DNA of 64,000 nucleotides. Source: Neodiprion pinetum. Its lineage: Eukaryota; Arthropoda; Insecta; Hymenoptera; Diprionidae. Positions 21,272 to 32,614 of this stretch are shown here, piece after piece. The first letter of the stretch is position 1; each line of letters begins with the position of its first letter. The stretch covers positions 21,942,026 through 22,006,025 of the forward strand of contig NC_060234.1 in NCBI RefSeq assembly GCF_021155775.2, given 5' to 3'. Both the position numbers and the translations under genes were made by a program. Below the pieces are notes generated by a model. That model was not told the DNA's origin, made no database searches, and saw only the letters and a list, made by a program, of their open reading frames with translations.

Positions 21272-24200
21272 GTGAGTAGTCGATCTTTTAACCCCTTTTA
21301 TTATCAACGATAATGATTGCGGTAACAATAGAGATAATTTACATGTGTTAGTCGAGGGGAGTCTGATATTAACGAATCCATGATCCGTATCTATTTATAT
21401 TTATGGGAATTTTGATACGGTTGACTTTGCAGTTTTATGCACATTTCTCATGGTACGTACGATCGTTGGATCTAGCAAAGCTCTAAATCGGCGGCGCGAG
21501 CTTAAGCAGGATTCGAACGCATGAAAGATTCTGCGGTTCTTATTTTTTTTGTTTTTCATCACGTTCAAATTTATTGTGACATTTGTTTGAAATATTTCGC
21601 AAGGTTTTGCTCATCCGTCTACGGCCCCCTCGGTAATTTAGGGTTCTGTATAGTCTACGTAGAAGGAGTTCAACTACTGGCGAACGAGTTGTGTACGCGA
21701 TGCCTTCGTGCTCTTTGCTGTAATCGCTCAATCTGCTGACGTTCAAACGTAGCTGTTGCTTTTCGCGAGAAAGACATTATAATATCCTTAACTCAAAGTC
21801 ACGCGTTTTGCATATTAAGGAAATATGCAAGTCAACACGCAAAACTAGGACAATTTTATTATTATTTATTTCTGAGGGGGTGTAATTAACATTTGAAAAC
21901 ACCGGATGCGAACTCTTGTGCTGTTCTATTATCACGTGAAAGTCGAAGTTTGTCGGAAACGTTGTTTTCGTTCCATTGATTGATGTATCGTCCCGGCAAA
22001 AGCATCTGTACGCAGTCGGACGAACCGTACAACAAATACTTCGGGTTTTGTTTTGTTAGAAAGAATGGTGATCGGTATATCCGTAACCGTTTGATGCTTC
22101 ATACGCGAAGAACTCGAGATGTTCAAATGATTTGTTGGGAATTTTGGACGATCAACATGTTTTATTCACTGCTGATAACGTTCTGTTTCCTGTTCTTCGA
22201 AAAGACTTTCATAGATGCCGGTGAAAGTTCCGTGCAATTATTCAAAATAAAAACTCCTCGAATTTGAGTAGCGAATGAACACCAATCTGCTCGGTCTATC
22301 GATACCTACAACTCGTGTACAATGTGAGAAGTTCCCCGCACGATTTCACAACTTATCGTAGAGGACGAGTCAATTGCTAAATTGCTCCCATCTAGTGTTG
22401 GACGAAACGAATCTTGTCTCACAATTAGAATACATGCATAATAATTTGATTAGGTAATTCTTGTTGTATATATGTACCAACTCTCGGTTCTATTTTACGA
22501 GCACATACTTCTACAATACAATGTGTTTCAACTGAAATTACGAGCTCAAGGTGTGACGACTTTTGTGTTAAAACTCTAGTTGACGAATTTCATCGGTGAA
22601 GAATAACTTTTTGTTGATACATTCTGCAGTTTAGAATTTAAAAATAACGTCATTGTCACGGGTTATAAGGAATTCATTCTGAAATAAACTTGTGTTCTTT
22701 TGATTTTAAAATGCGATAAATGTATAATTAGAGAATTGAAATACGTGCGCCATTGATTACTTACCGTTTAATTAACATATGCGGGAATCGGGGAATTGGG
22801 ATAAGTGATTGAGCTTTAACTTTAAGCCGCGAATGCAATCAAACTGGCTTTGACTTATGCAAGGACGAAAAGCGAGTGAATATGTACATGATACTTGTAA
22901 TTGAACTACTGAAATTTAATTGACCAGGGTGTATCCTGGGGACAGTCCTGAGCGGACCGGCGCACCAAGCAACCCAAGAACTGGACAGCTATTTTACGAC
23001 ATCCCGACCCGTTAGAATAATCGTTGACATGGCTACCCAGAAGCCCAGGATACCCTTGGTGAGTATAATCAAACCTTGTTATTCCATACATCCCGCACGT
23101 AGGTGCGGACGAATCATAGTCGATTACAAAGTGACGTACAGTGATAAATCACACATGCATATACGTATGTAGATACCTATACTGGCAGCCCATTGCGACT
23201 GCGCTCATGATTATTTTCAAATGTAGCCTGTGCCAAAATTATTATACATAGCTTATGCTCTCGCAGATTTTTTTGCAGAGCTCATCGAGGCCTTGAAAAC
23301 TTTTGGCCGTAACTTTCCTCTATCTGGAAGAGTATAGTCAGCGGTTGCATAAGTGACTGATCCCGTTCCGAGTTGTTGGTTTACAAATATCGTTGTATCT
23401 CCAAAACTATTGATCTGATTGTAACGAAGTATGCCTGGCCTAAAATGTGGCCAGACGTTGTAGCTATCCAAAGAAAACAAAAAAAAAAATCAAAATCAGT
23501 AGAGTAGTTTTGGATTTACACGTGAACAAACGGATACAGACAGAGAAAGCCGTCGTCTGCTTAAATGTAATGCGCATGCGCTACAGTTCGGCAGCGATTG
23601 TTTACCAGGGCAACCAACCGTCATAAATTTAGACGACAGTTTGCCGCGATGTTCGTACGTGACTTCAAATTTTTTTACAGTTGTTGGTATTGAGCACAAC
23701 TGCCAGCGATAACAGTAAAAATTTTCGTTTATGACGGTTACTCACCCTGGCAAACGTGCAGACGTTAGGAATTCACTCTGTATATATGTAGAGAAGACTA
23801 GAGTAGAGATATACCTATCCTTAAAAATCTTCAATCTCGGTTTTTATTCGCTTTTTTCGTCGCAAATTTATGTGAATCATCTTACACAAGCATCTAAAAT
23901 TTCACCATCATAAAATCCCTAATTTGAACTTAAGCATAATTGTATGCGATAAATAAACAAACATACATGGCGTGGTAGTTTTAATTTCTGCAAAATTCAA
24001 GCTGCGTATCTGTTATATCTATAAACTATACAATACACAACCAATACACAATTCGAGAGCACAAGCGCGTTCTGACCCGTGGTTGAATAATTAATAATAT
24101 ACGAGTATAATTACTGTAATGGATTTTCGCGGTACGTGATCAACGCTTTCAGCTAATCCTATGCACGACATATTATATTAGGTTACCGAAACGCAAAGCA

Positions 24201-27200
24201 TAATTAAGTAGAGACGTGTATCAGCCTGCGTCACGTACATAGATCTCAACATATACACATGTATATGTATAATTAATGGCAGTAATTAATTATCTTTTAT
24301 GCTCCGATGATTAGATACATCAAAGCTTTCGCAATTATGTTCTGATATAAATATACAATTATACCCATTCAATTTTAGAACCCATGTCAACGTGACTTCG
24401 TCTGCACTTAGCCAATCACGCGAAGAACGCGGAAAATTTTTTCATTCTCGCCGCGCTACATTGTTGGAAATAATTTTTATGAAACTAACAAATTATTTCA
24501 CGATTTGTGAAAATCTGGGTGAAAACAGCGTTTCGCACATCGTTTTTTCTGAATCTATATACTTTTGGTCGGTTGATTTGATCTCGTTTGGCGTAGGCTT
24601 CGTTATATTTAATAAAGTATTTGTTAGCAGATTCTCTATTCGGATCTCAAAACGACAACGACAACGACGACAACGACAACGAGCACGGTGTCTACTCCAT
24701 CATCTTCCGGAGAGCAGCCTTTATATCGCGTCAACGGAAGTAACGGGCAGGCTTGCATTCTCCTCCAAGTCGACGCTATAATCACCGTCAAATACAAGAC
24801 AAAAGTTGGCGAAGAACGGGTAACCGTACTATGATATGCATGGATAAATATGAAATAGCAATTCGGCGAATAACGGTGCAGAAGGATCAATTTTATACAC
24901 TGTGAAAAATATCATTCGTTATTCGAGTTACTTATGGGAAATTCCAGTAGAATGGAATTACGAGAAAATGTGGTACAATTATAAGTTCAACTTATTGTTG
25001 TATCAACATCAAATTATCGGAAATGTGATACGAAAATATAGTACGAGTGACCAAAATTAAAAACAATAGTAACGCATACTAGATTTCATGTTTACAGCTA
25101 AAAAAATTCATTTCCACTTTGTACTCAGAATTATTATATACTTTCTTGTTACGGTAAAAACAAGTAAATGCCATTACGGTCTGTAGAGTAAACACCACTA
25201 GAAATTTCATTTGCCGTATTTTGTATTAAGGGGGCATGCTCGGTCAGTAGGCTATTAAAAAAAGCTTATATTTGGGTATATTTGCCTTAGAGACAATTGA
25301 CATTTTTTCAAAACGATTTCATGTATTCAAAACAATTATTTTATGAACTTCAGATAGTTTCTACAGTGAAGATTATTATTTGAAAAATAACAAGGCGGCC
25401 AATGGATATTCATTACCGGCTTTAATCCGACCGTAGATATTGTGGATTTCTGTGGATGTCGTTTGTGTCTATTATTAATTAAACAATAGATCGTTCCGTA
25501 ATTCTGACAATTTTGGTCAAATTAACAAAAAAATTTCAGGGGATATTTCTCAGATATTACAAGTACTTACAGTGAATCTCAAAGCCCAAAAATCGAAAGC
25601 TTCGAACTTCTCACTCAGTACAACCCCCATTGATGTTAGAAAAACTCGAAAAACCTGGAAAATAAGAATGAAAAATTCTATGTTCAGGAGGCTGATATTT
25701 ATGTACCGAACGATGCGACGGTTACGGGTAACTGTGCCAACGACAACTCAGCCACGATGTCATTGAAGTGGAAGGTCTTCGTTCTCTTCTGGAGTTTCGC
25801 CAGGGTGAGTTTCGATGCTTCACAAAAATGAACGTAGCACCTGTTTACCGGATTTTTCAAATGAACTGATCGATTATATCGGTCCCTTTACACTTACCAC
25901 TTTTTTCACTGTTCATACTCCCGCTTATGCCTTTGTAATGATAATACTCAATAAGCCCGGTAATCGGTCATTCAACGACGATTGTTGGACTACTTACGAA
26001 TAATGAAATAATTTAATAAGAAAATGAACTGTCCAAATTTCAATTACAGTCACCCGGGGGCGAGGGATGGTACGTCGACAAAATTGAACTGACATACAAT
26101 TCGAGCGACCGCCATTTCGAGTTGATCGATCAGCCAAGTGAGTTGATAAGCCTCGATCCGCCTCAATCTCTTCCTTTTCCCTTCCTGTCCTTGGCCTCCA
26201 TACGTGTATCAGTGTGAAATGTAATTACGATTTTACAGGGCACTTGGGTCCGTGAAGTTAATTTCTTTCAACATACCTTCCTTGACTTACGAATCAGCAG
26301 TTTTAAATTCAATGTTTCAATTAATAGTCTCTGCAAATTCTTAAGGTCATTTCTACTCTGTGATTTTTCAGAAAATCAATAATATTTAAAGGAATTAATT
26401 GTTGCTGGCTGAAGCGGTTAATAAACACGGTATTTTGTTTGCTTCTCCGTAGATAAAACTGTACGCTTAACCACCGGAAAAAAACACAGTACCATGTTTT
26501 TTCCAACACCGGTTGGAAAATCGTATGCCTGCAACGAGAAGGAAATTCCTCTGACAGATGGTAAAACTCATGCAACTGTGCTCCTCAGGTGAGTTTTTTA
26601 ATTTACGATTCATCTACGAATAATCGCGGTTGAAACTGGTCTCACAATTAATAAAGCAAACAAACTGTGGAACTTAAGATTCGAACAATGAAACTGAAGT
26701 TACTTTACTCAAATTTCTTGAGTAAAATTTCCCTCGTCATAAAAAATCCCATCATTTCACGCGCGAAAGAAGTTTAGTTGATAATAATTTGGGAAATATT
26801 AAATTTGCGTTCTGTTTTTCATAATTCATAAATCGTATTCTTCCCACAATTTTCACGGATCGGTGTTGATTTCGTTCATGGATGGATCATCTTAAATTTA
26901 TATGAAATTATTTTTTCATAAAGTAATCACGTTTTTCATTAAGTATTAATTTAATAATCATAAGCATGTGGCTGTTGACTGTCAAAAAAAAAAAAATTTT
27001 TTTTACCGACGTTGCAGAGAATAGTCTTTTGAATAGAATGAGTCACAGTAGAGTGATTATAAATTTTTCGAAGTAATTTGAAGTGAATTATCGACATCCG
27101 AGCTTTTCTTTATAATTCAAATACTTTCTATTTTCGTAATTTTCAAGGCATCTTTTTAGTCTAGGAATACAATTATTCGATAAATATATCCATAACGTGC

Positions 27201-27745
27201 AACCACGTCTTAACGAAACAGATAAAAAAAGTGTAGAGTTTCGACCAATCGTTGACTAAAGACTGTTAAAGACGGTTACCGTAATAGGATTTGTGTGCTT
27301 TATGGGATTGCGTGTTAAGAAGCTCCCGCCGATAAAGAAGGTATCGGATTACTAACACGGTTTCTCACGACCGAGGCCCACCTAGGCTCACTTACCGGCT
27401 GAGCACTGGTCAGGAAAATTTCCTCAGGGGTACCGTCTTTAAATTCTTCCCTTAACGGACCAACCAACCGATTATTGTAAAAAAGGGAATCGCGTTATTA
27501 CTGTGGTCCAATTAACGATCGAATGTTTTTCCACGCTCAGGGAAATGAAACTTCAGCCCTTCAAGTTCAAAAGCAACACTTTCGCCACGGAATTTTGGTG
27601 CAAACCGGAACGCGCAACACGCGACGAAACCGCACCGGTTGCTGTCGGTTCGACCCTGGCGGCTGCCGTTCTTTTGACGATCACCGGCTACGCGGCTTAT
27701 CGTTACTTCAAGGTGAAGAAGGTCCAGTACGATACGATGGAGTAA
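21163..27745 (+). CDS. Lamp1: Lysosome-associated membrane glycoprotein (LAMP family)
   Basis: Seven exons (21163-21271, 22928-23058, 24631-24819, 25688-25804, 26050-26137, 26453-26588, 27541-27745) join in phase. The product is 322 residues from the ATG at 21169, or 324 from 21163. An in-frame TGA at 21148 closes the 5' side. A basic N-terminus leads to a hydrophobic signal (about 23-46, ending VLSGPA). A Thr/Ser/Pro stalk (ten Thr at 86-95) precedes one LAMP luminal domain. Its four cysteines are C120, C157, C236 and C275, which pair C1-C2 and C3-C4 in the family. Sequons are NGS, NSS and NKT. The signature GKSYAC is present. PVAVGSTLAAAVLL begins a single TM helix (about 287-308). The short tail ends QYDTME, with YDTM as a YxxPhi lysosomal sorting signal. 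One luminal domain, as in fly Lamp1, rather than two as in vertebrate LAMP1/2. A LAMP5/UNC-46-like assignment is the main alternative. Confidence 0.9.
21272..22927 (+). other. Lamp1 intron 1
   Basis: An intron of 1.66 kb. Short frames at 21521-21739 and 21980-22267 are not recognised and are treated as chance. No repeat was identified. Confidence 0.7.
22928..23058 (+). CDS. Lamp1: Lamp1 coding exon 2
   Basis: After GACCAG, GG completes Trp, followed by CILGTVLSGPAHQATQELDS: the rest of the signal peptide and the mature N-terminus. It ends KPRIPL before GTGAGT in phase 0. The exon is too short and start-less to stand out as an ORF. Confidence 0.75.
23059..24630 (+). other. Lamp1 intron 2
   Basis: The intron holds a MITE copy (about 23516-23782). 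Next to it is an unexplained minus-strand frame at 23253-23480, which has no ATG and reads like a decayed mobile-element fragment. Otherwise AT-rich. Confidence 0.7.
23516..23782. mobile_element. MITE family CAGAGTGAA, copy 1 (left end decayed)
   Basis: The right end, TTAGGAATTCACTCTG, is followed by TA. Internal blocks CCGTCGTCTGC, AATGCGCATGCGCT, TTTACCAGGGCAACCAACCGTC and ACAACTGCCAGCGATAAC match the copies near 32.4 and 48.3 kb. The left terminus is diverged (about 23516). No coding capacity. A TA target site suggests the Tc1/mariner superfamily. Confidence 0.8.
24631..24819 (+). CDS. Lamp1: Lamp1 coding exon 3 (Thr stalk and first luminal Cys)
   Basis: The exon follows GTTAGCAG and encodes ILYSDLK, a ten-Thr run, STVSTPSSSG, then YRVNGSNGQACILLQ and VDAIITVKY. 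The last part matches the LAMP pattern of a Cys followed by a hydrophobic strand. It ends GEER before GTAACC in phase 0. Confidence 0.85.
24820..25687 (+). other. Lamp1 intron 3
   Basis: AT-rich; nothing recognised. Confidence 0.75.
25688..25804 (+). CDS. Lamp1: Lamp1 coding exon 4
   Basis: The exon runs from ATGTTCAG to GTGAGT in phase 0. It encodes EADIYVPNDATVTGNC (second luminal cysteine) and LKWKVFVLFWSFAR. Confidence 0.88.
26050..26137 (+). CDS. Lamp1: Lamp1 coding exon 5
   Basis: After AATTACAG it encodes SPGGEGWYVDKIELTYNSS and DRHFELIDQP, the W...I...Y...F.L strand pattern of LAMP domains. It ends one base into an Asn codon before GTGAGT. Confidence 0.88.
26138..26452 (+). other. 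Lamp1 intron 5
   Basis: A 315-base intron with nothing recognised; a pyrimidine-rich stretch lies near its 5' end. Confidence 0.75.
26453..26588 (+). CDS. Lamp1: Lamp1 coding exon 6
   Basis: After TCTCCGTAG, AT completes Asn to make the sequon NKT. The exon then encodes TMFFPTPVGKSYACNEKEIP, which includes the third cysteine in the conserved GKSYxC context. It ends two bases into an Arg codon before GTGAGT. Confidence 0.9.
26589..27540 (+). other. Lamp1 intron 6
   Basis: A mostly AT-rich intron with a GC-richer patch at about 27290-27470. Weak inverted similarity (TTAAAGACGGTTACC near 27267 against GGTACCGTCTTTAAA near 27429) may mark a small decayed palindromic element. Confidence 0.5.
27541..27745 (+). 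CDS. Lamp1: Lamp1 coding exon 7: TM helix and sorting tail
   Basis: After CACGCTCAG it encodes LQPFKFKS, the fourth cysteine in EFWCKPE, the TM helix after APVAVG and the tail RYFKVKKVQYDTME, then TAA at 27743. Confidence 0.92.
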
Positions 27746-27927
27746 AATTGCAAAGCTCTCTGTAACTCATACGTAACTCTAGAGGAGAAGATTTGGTCGC
27801 CGAAACAGTCGGTTAATTCGTTTTGAAATGGCACGTTATGCACGTAAAACGCACTATATTCTCGACGGATTGTGCCAGAGTGCCCGAGATTATCTTGCGT
27901 GTTTCGTTGGGAAAAATGTTTCTTAGA

Positions 27928-28092
27928 AGTGTAAATATAAGAGTTCTAACTAAAAAAAAATGGCGGTGTACCGGCAGAGTATCCCGATTCCTACCTTACC
28001 GACAGTAGAAAAAAGTTTTCAGAAAACGTAGGAATCGGGATACTCTGCCGGTACGCCGCCATTTTTTTTTAGTTAGAACTCATATATACACT
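27928..28092. mobile_element. Foldback/MITE hairpin, 165 bp
   Basis: Two arms of about 65 bases are nearly perfect inverted copies around a loop of about 30 bases. The left arm runs from AGTGTAAATATAAGAGTTCTAAC through GGCGGTGTACCGGCAGAG to CGATTCCTA; the right arm mirrors it. No coding capacity. The outer ends near AGTGTA are slightly degraded. It lies about 180 bases after the Lamp1 stop, so it may be in the 3' UTR. Confidence 0.8.
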
Positions 28093-31000
28093 GCTTTTCT
28101 ATTTTTCAAAAATCGCTGTAGCAACACATCAGTTGAGAAACTGTCCTGACTATCATTCCGGGAGTAATGGTCAAAAGGGCGTAGAAAACAAAAAGCTGAA
28201 GGCTGCTTAGTTCGACTTTTGTGGAAAATCCAAGTTAACGAAAGGGTTTTTTACGCTTTTATGGCAGTATTCCCAGTTTTTTTGTGGGTTACCTCCCTTA
28301 GCCCTCGATGCAAGTGCTTTGAAATCAAGTGTTGGATGGAAAATGTGGTATTCAAATCCAGCAGACTTGGTGCAGGATCGATTTAGAGAGAAGGTAGATT
28401 CAAAGAATTATGCCACATAATCTCACATTGATAATAACCTGCAGTGACATTTGAAAGTCCATCTGCGTTAGGAAGTAATCTTAGAATTACAGAAGAGTTG
28501 ATTTTATCCTAATTCGCAAAATAATTCACGTTAAATTTGAAGAACCCTTAAAGCACAGGCTTGATATTATTACTAAAAAGTTTGATGTACTTCAGATTTT
28601 TCTGTTAGCTGAAAAGTAGATGTGATGGAATATTTCGAAGTTTGCGAAACGGTTTTCTTCGGTGCCCTGGCGATCCGTTGTATGAATGTGTCGTTCAACA
28701 GATGCATAATAGCGAAAGTATGACTAAAAAATTAGTTCAGCCGAAATTAAATGTGACGTAATAACGATTCTGGATAAAGGCATATTACTGCACATTTGTG
28801 TAAATATCATATTTCGGTTTTACACACAATATGTGTTTACTCGACATGGCTTCGCATCTTTTATTTACACATTTCTATGTAAAATCGTATTAATAATACT
28901 TATGCGTGCAGGTTAGACGTGCGGATATAATTATCATTTGCGGAAACAAGATTGATTAACATGCCCGTTAGACTCGGCGATTTACCGGCTGGAAGTAAAA
29001 TGATTATTTAATGATGATATTCTTATAATATTTTCGAGTTTCTAAATATCGAAACGCCCTCTTTAGGCAGCTGCAATTAATTATTAGGGACATAGATTAG
29101 CTTATGCATTCAAATACTCCTCTTGTTTCCAATCCCAGGAAACTGTTATGAATTTTTCTTTGTCCGTCATGTGTAATGAGAATGTCACTTGTTACACTTA
29201 AAAATACATATCTACCATGTATTTCCAATCATGTATGTACATAAGCTGTATTCTTGCTGCTTCGTACATGTAAAAGCTCAGATCGTTAATTAAATTGGCA
29301 AGTCTTTTGTATGTTTCTTTCGCCATCAGCTCGCGTTTTTAGATTAATCGTATACCGAGTATTTTTACGCATAGCCGTGAGCATGTACTAATTCTTTTTT
29401 GATCTACTAAATAAGTAGGAGCTAGAAATTCTACAGTTAAGCTAATACAATAGATATAATGCATTAAACATAACGTTATACATATTTCGTCATATTGTTA
29501 TAATCCGGTGTATTGCTATGTCGATTTGTGCTCTTTTCTAGATATCGCAGTATGATTATATTACGTAGGAACTTATAAAATGTCTAAACAAGAGGGGAAC
29601 GAAAATGTACATCTACAGGGTGGTCCAGAATTACGCGGAGTACGAAGAGAGTAGAATATCGGTAAACTTGATATAAGAATATTATTCTCGTAGAATCGGT
29701 CTTCTAGAATCAAGTCATCGTTCGTTTTCCAATCCGTATAATCTTACCAAAATATATTACGCTATGCATTTCTAATTTATTTTTATATCGAATAAACACC
29801 ACAAAGTAAAACTACGTGTACAACTAGCTAAGACGAACTAACGAAAAGATGAAAATCGTGAACAGAATTTTTCAACGATATTCCGTTGCGTGCTGATTAA
29901 GATCTCGCCGTACGCGTAATTCCGCAAACCCCGGTAATTATGCATAAACATTACTATAAATAATTATTAAGCAACCAAAAAAAATATTGGTATAAAATAT
30001 ATAATATGTAGACAAAAATGCATATCTACAAAAATCCATACGTATCTGTATGTCTCGACAAGTATCCAGATCGTATAATACTTGTTGTATTGTTTGAAGA
30101 ATAGAGGAATGAAAAGATAGAGGAATATACTATGCGAGGGAATAAAATAAGAAGGAAAGTACGCGTGCATGAAACGAATCAATATTATTGTTGTTATTAT
30201 ACGCGGTGTGTAATTGATTATATAATATCGATGAATTGCGTGCCCCGAAAAAATAAAGGGGCAGGTATGACGAGTGAGGAGTTGGCGAAAATTATCTGAA
30301 TGGGGGCAGAAAAAAAGATAAAATATATATGAGAATATTAGAGAAGAGAGGCATATTATTATTGTATATCAAAAATATATACAATACAATGTACACGTAT
30401 ATATAGGGAAAGATTATTTATTAATGATATATCAAACTCTGTCTTCCAAGTGCATATTTAAAAATATATATACAATACATATAAATATACTACTATCGTG
30501 TGTACATATACATTATATGATTTTAATATATCGTATGAAAAATCATGCCATAACATATCGTGTATATTATATATTCAAAATTATACGATTAATCGATTAA
30601 TTCATCAATTAAATATTGTCAATTTGTGATTATGTGGCCCTGCACAGTTGAAAAAAGAAGTGAATACTTGGGAAGAGAAAAAGGAATAATATAATTATTA
30701 CGGAAGCACTATAAATTTTAATGTCAATAAATTCATATCAAACTTCTTAGTATATCACAAAAACTGCGGATAAGAAATGAAACTAGATAGAGAAATAGAA
30801 TTAAATACATTGATATCTATGTCAAACTGAGGCGTATTATGTGCAGTATATTGCCTGTAGTAAGATTATTAATAAATTTCATTGCATAGGCGTATATTAA
30901 ATAAAAATCCAAATATAATTATTGTAATAATAAACATAATATATAATATTGAACAAAAGATAAGCGATCAATGATACGGTTTAATGTTATATTATTATAC

Positions 31001-32249
31001 ACACATATGTAATAATAATATATATTCAACTAAAATTATGATGTATGTCATATAATACTTATTGAAATGATATTATATCGATAAATAAAGGCTGTTATAC
31101 AATTTCGTTGCGGTTAATGACAAAGAATTTAAAAAAAATCTCTCTCAGCGTTACACAATTCGATGGAATAATCGAAAAGAATTGAGAAAAATGAAATACG
31201 AAACGGGAACGGTAATTAAACGTAGGTAGTAAAAATCGAAAGCGAAGTCACGCAGCGTAGTGCCAGAAATCGAGCCCCCTCTCTTAAATTCGGAAATTAT
31301 TATGTAGCCACCGACCGACAATAAACCGAACGATGTTAGTTCTCTCCTCTCTCATGTTACTCTATTATGAGACAGGGGCGTGAAAAGTACAGTCAAGCAG
31401 GCTTATCCTCTAAACTGCCCCTTTTCCCTGCATGCTTGAAAGCGGTGGAAAAAGAGAGAGGGGATGAGACCCTTGCGCAATATCGCCAGCAAAGCTCTGC
31501 AACTGCATCCCGGCATGCACTGCGCGTGTAGGGCGTGCGCCCATACACGTATATACACTACACATATACACATGGTATATTGTATATACGTATTTATATT
31601 CATGGGAAGGGGCAGATTGTGCCCCTCAGCTCCGAGGAACCGCCGTGGCCCCGCTTTTCGTCAATAGCTTATTGTTGTAACACCCATTGAAATCCCTGCG
31701 ACAATGGCTGTCAACTAAATATTGAAGATTTGCACGGAAAGAGCATCCTGCCGGGTGCTTTCAAACGGCTGGAAAATCGTTCAATTTTACGCAAATAACG
31801 ATACGTTATTATTGCGGGCGCCGTTTTCCTTCACGATTATGAAAATATTTCTCTTTCTCTCTTTTCTGTATTCCTCCTATCCTCAAGAATAGAATTTTGA
31901 CTAACGGAGCCACCCTTTTACCCTTGATTTTGGAGTAAGACTTACATTTTAGCTGCTATCGGTGCCGGAAGATTTGCAAGCGTGAATTAGTTAACGAGTA
32001 AGTGGCTGGTTAAAAATATGGTAGTTTTATTTTTGTATTGAACTTTGGAATTTGTAATTCTTTGACTCTGAACTAATTTTTTTTTTAATTTTTGGATTTT
32101 AGAATCCATTACACATACCGTTCTAATAACTAGATTCTGGGAGTTGTAAAATAAAGACGTGCTGCAATGCGATGACATTTTATGAATTGTATCGCGAAAA
32201 ATATACCAAAAAATGAAACTACTCTCACGACGTGATCGACCCCTTCGAA

Positions 32250-32353
32250 AACATGTTTTGTCTATTCTCGATAATTCGTATTTAGTAACTTATTCCTGTG
32301 TTTGGGTTAAATTAGTAAATACAAATTGTCGAGAATAGAGAAGACACGTTTTG
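32250..32353. repeat. Imperfect hairpin, about 40-base arms
   Basis: ACATGTTTTGTCTATTCTCG...TATTTAGTAA at about 32250-32289 is mirrored by TTAGTAAATACAAATTGTCG and GACACGTTTTG at about 32311-32353. The loop is about 20 bases. It directly abuts the MITE copy at 32376. Confidence 0.7.
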
Positions 32354-32375
32354 TATGGTATTGATGTAAAATACA

Positions 32376-32614
32376 TACTGAGTGAATTCCTAACGACTGC
32401 ATATTCCGTCGTCTGCTCAAACATATAATGCGCACGCGCTTCAATACGAGAGCAACTGTTTACCAGAGCGACCAACCGTCATAAATGTAACTTCAAAAAT
32501 TTATGGTGGTTGGCCGTTCTTACACAGTAAACAGTCGCTCTCGTATTGAAGCGCGTGCGCATTATATGTTTGAGCAGACGACGGAATATGCGGTCGTTAG
32601 GAATTCACTCTGTA
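32376..32614. mobile_element. MITE family CAGAGTGAA, copy 2 (nearly perfect palindrome)
   Basis: The ends are CTGAGTGAATTCCTAACGAC and the inverted GTCGTTAGGAATTCACTCTG. Arms of about 100 bases match closely throughout, including CCGTCGTCTGCTC and AATGCGCACGCGCTTCAATA. The spacer between them is short. It shares termini and internal blocks with copies 1 and 3, and has no ORF. Confidence 0.85.

Noticed and set aside
21495..21530. Possible tRNA T-arm (GGATTCGAAC)
   Set aside because: The flanking bases do not form a paired T-stem, and no anticodon or acceptor stem can be drawn around it on either strand.
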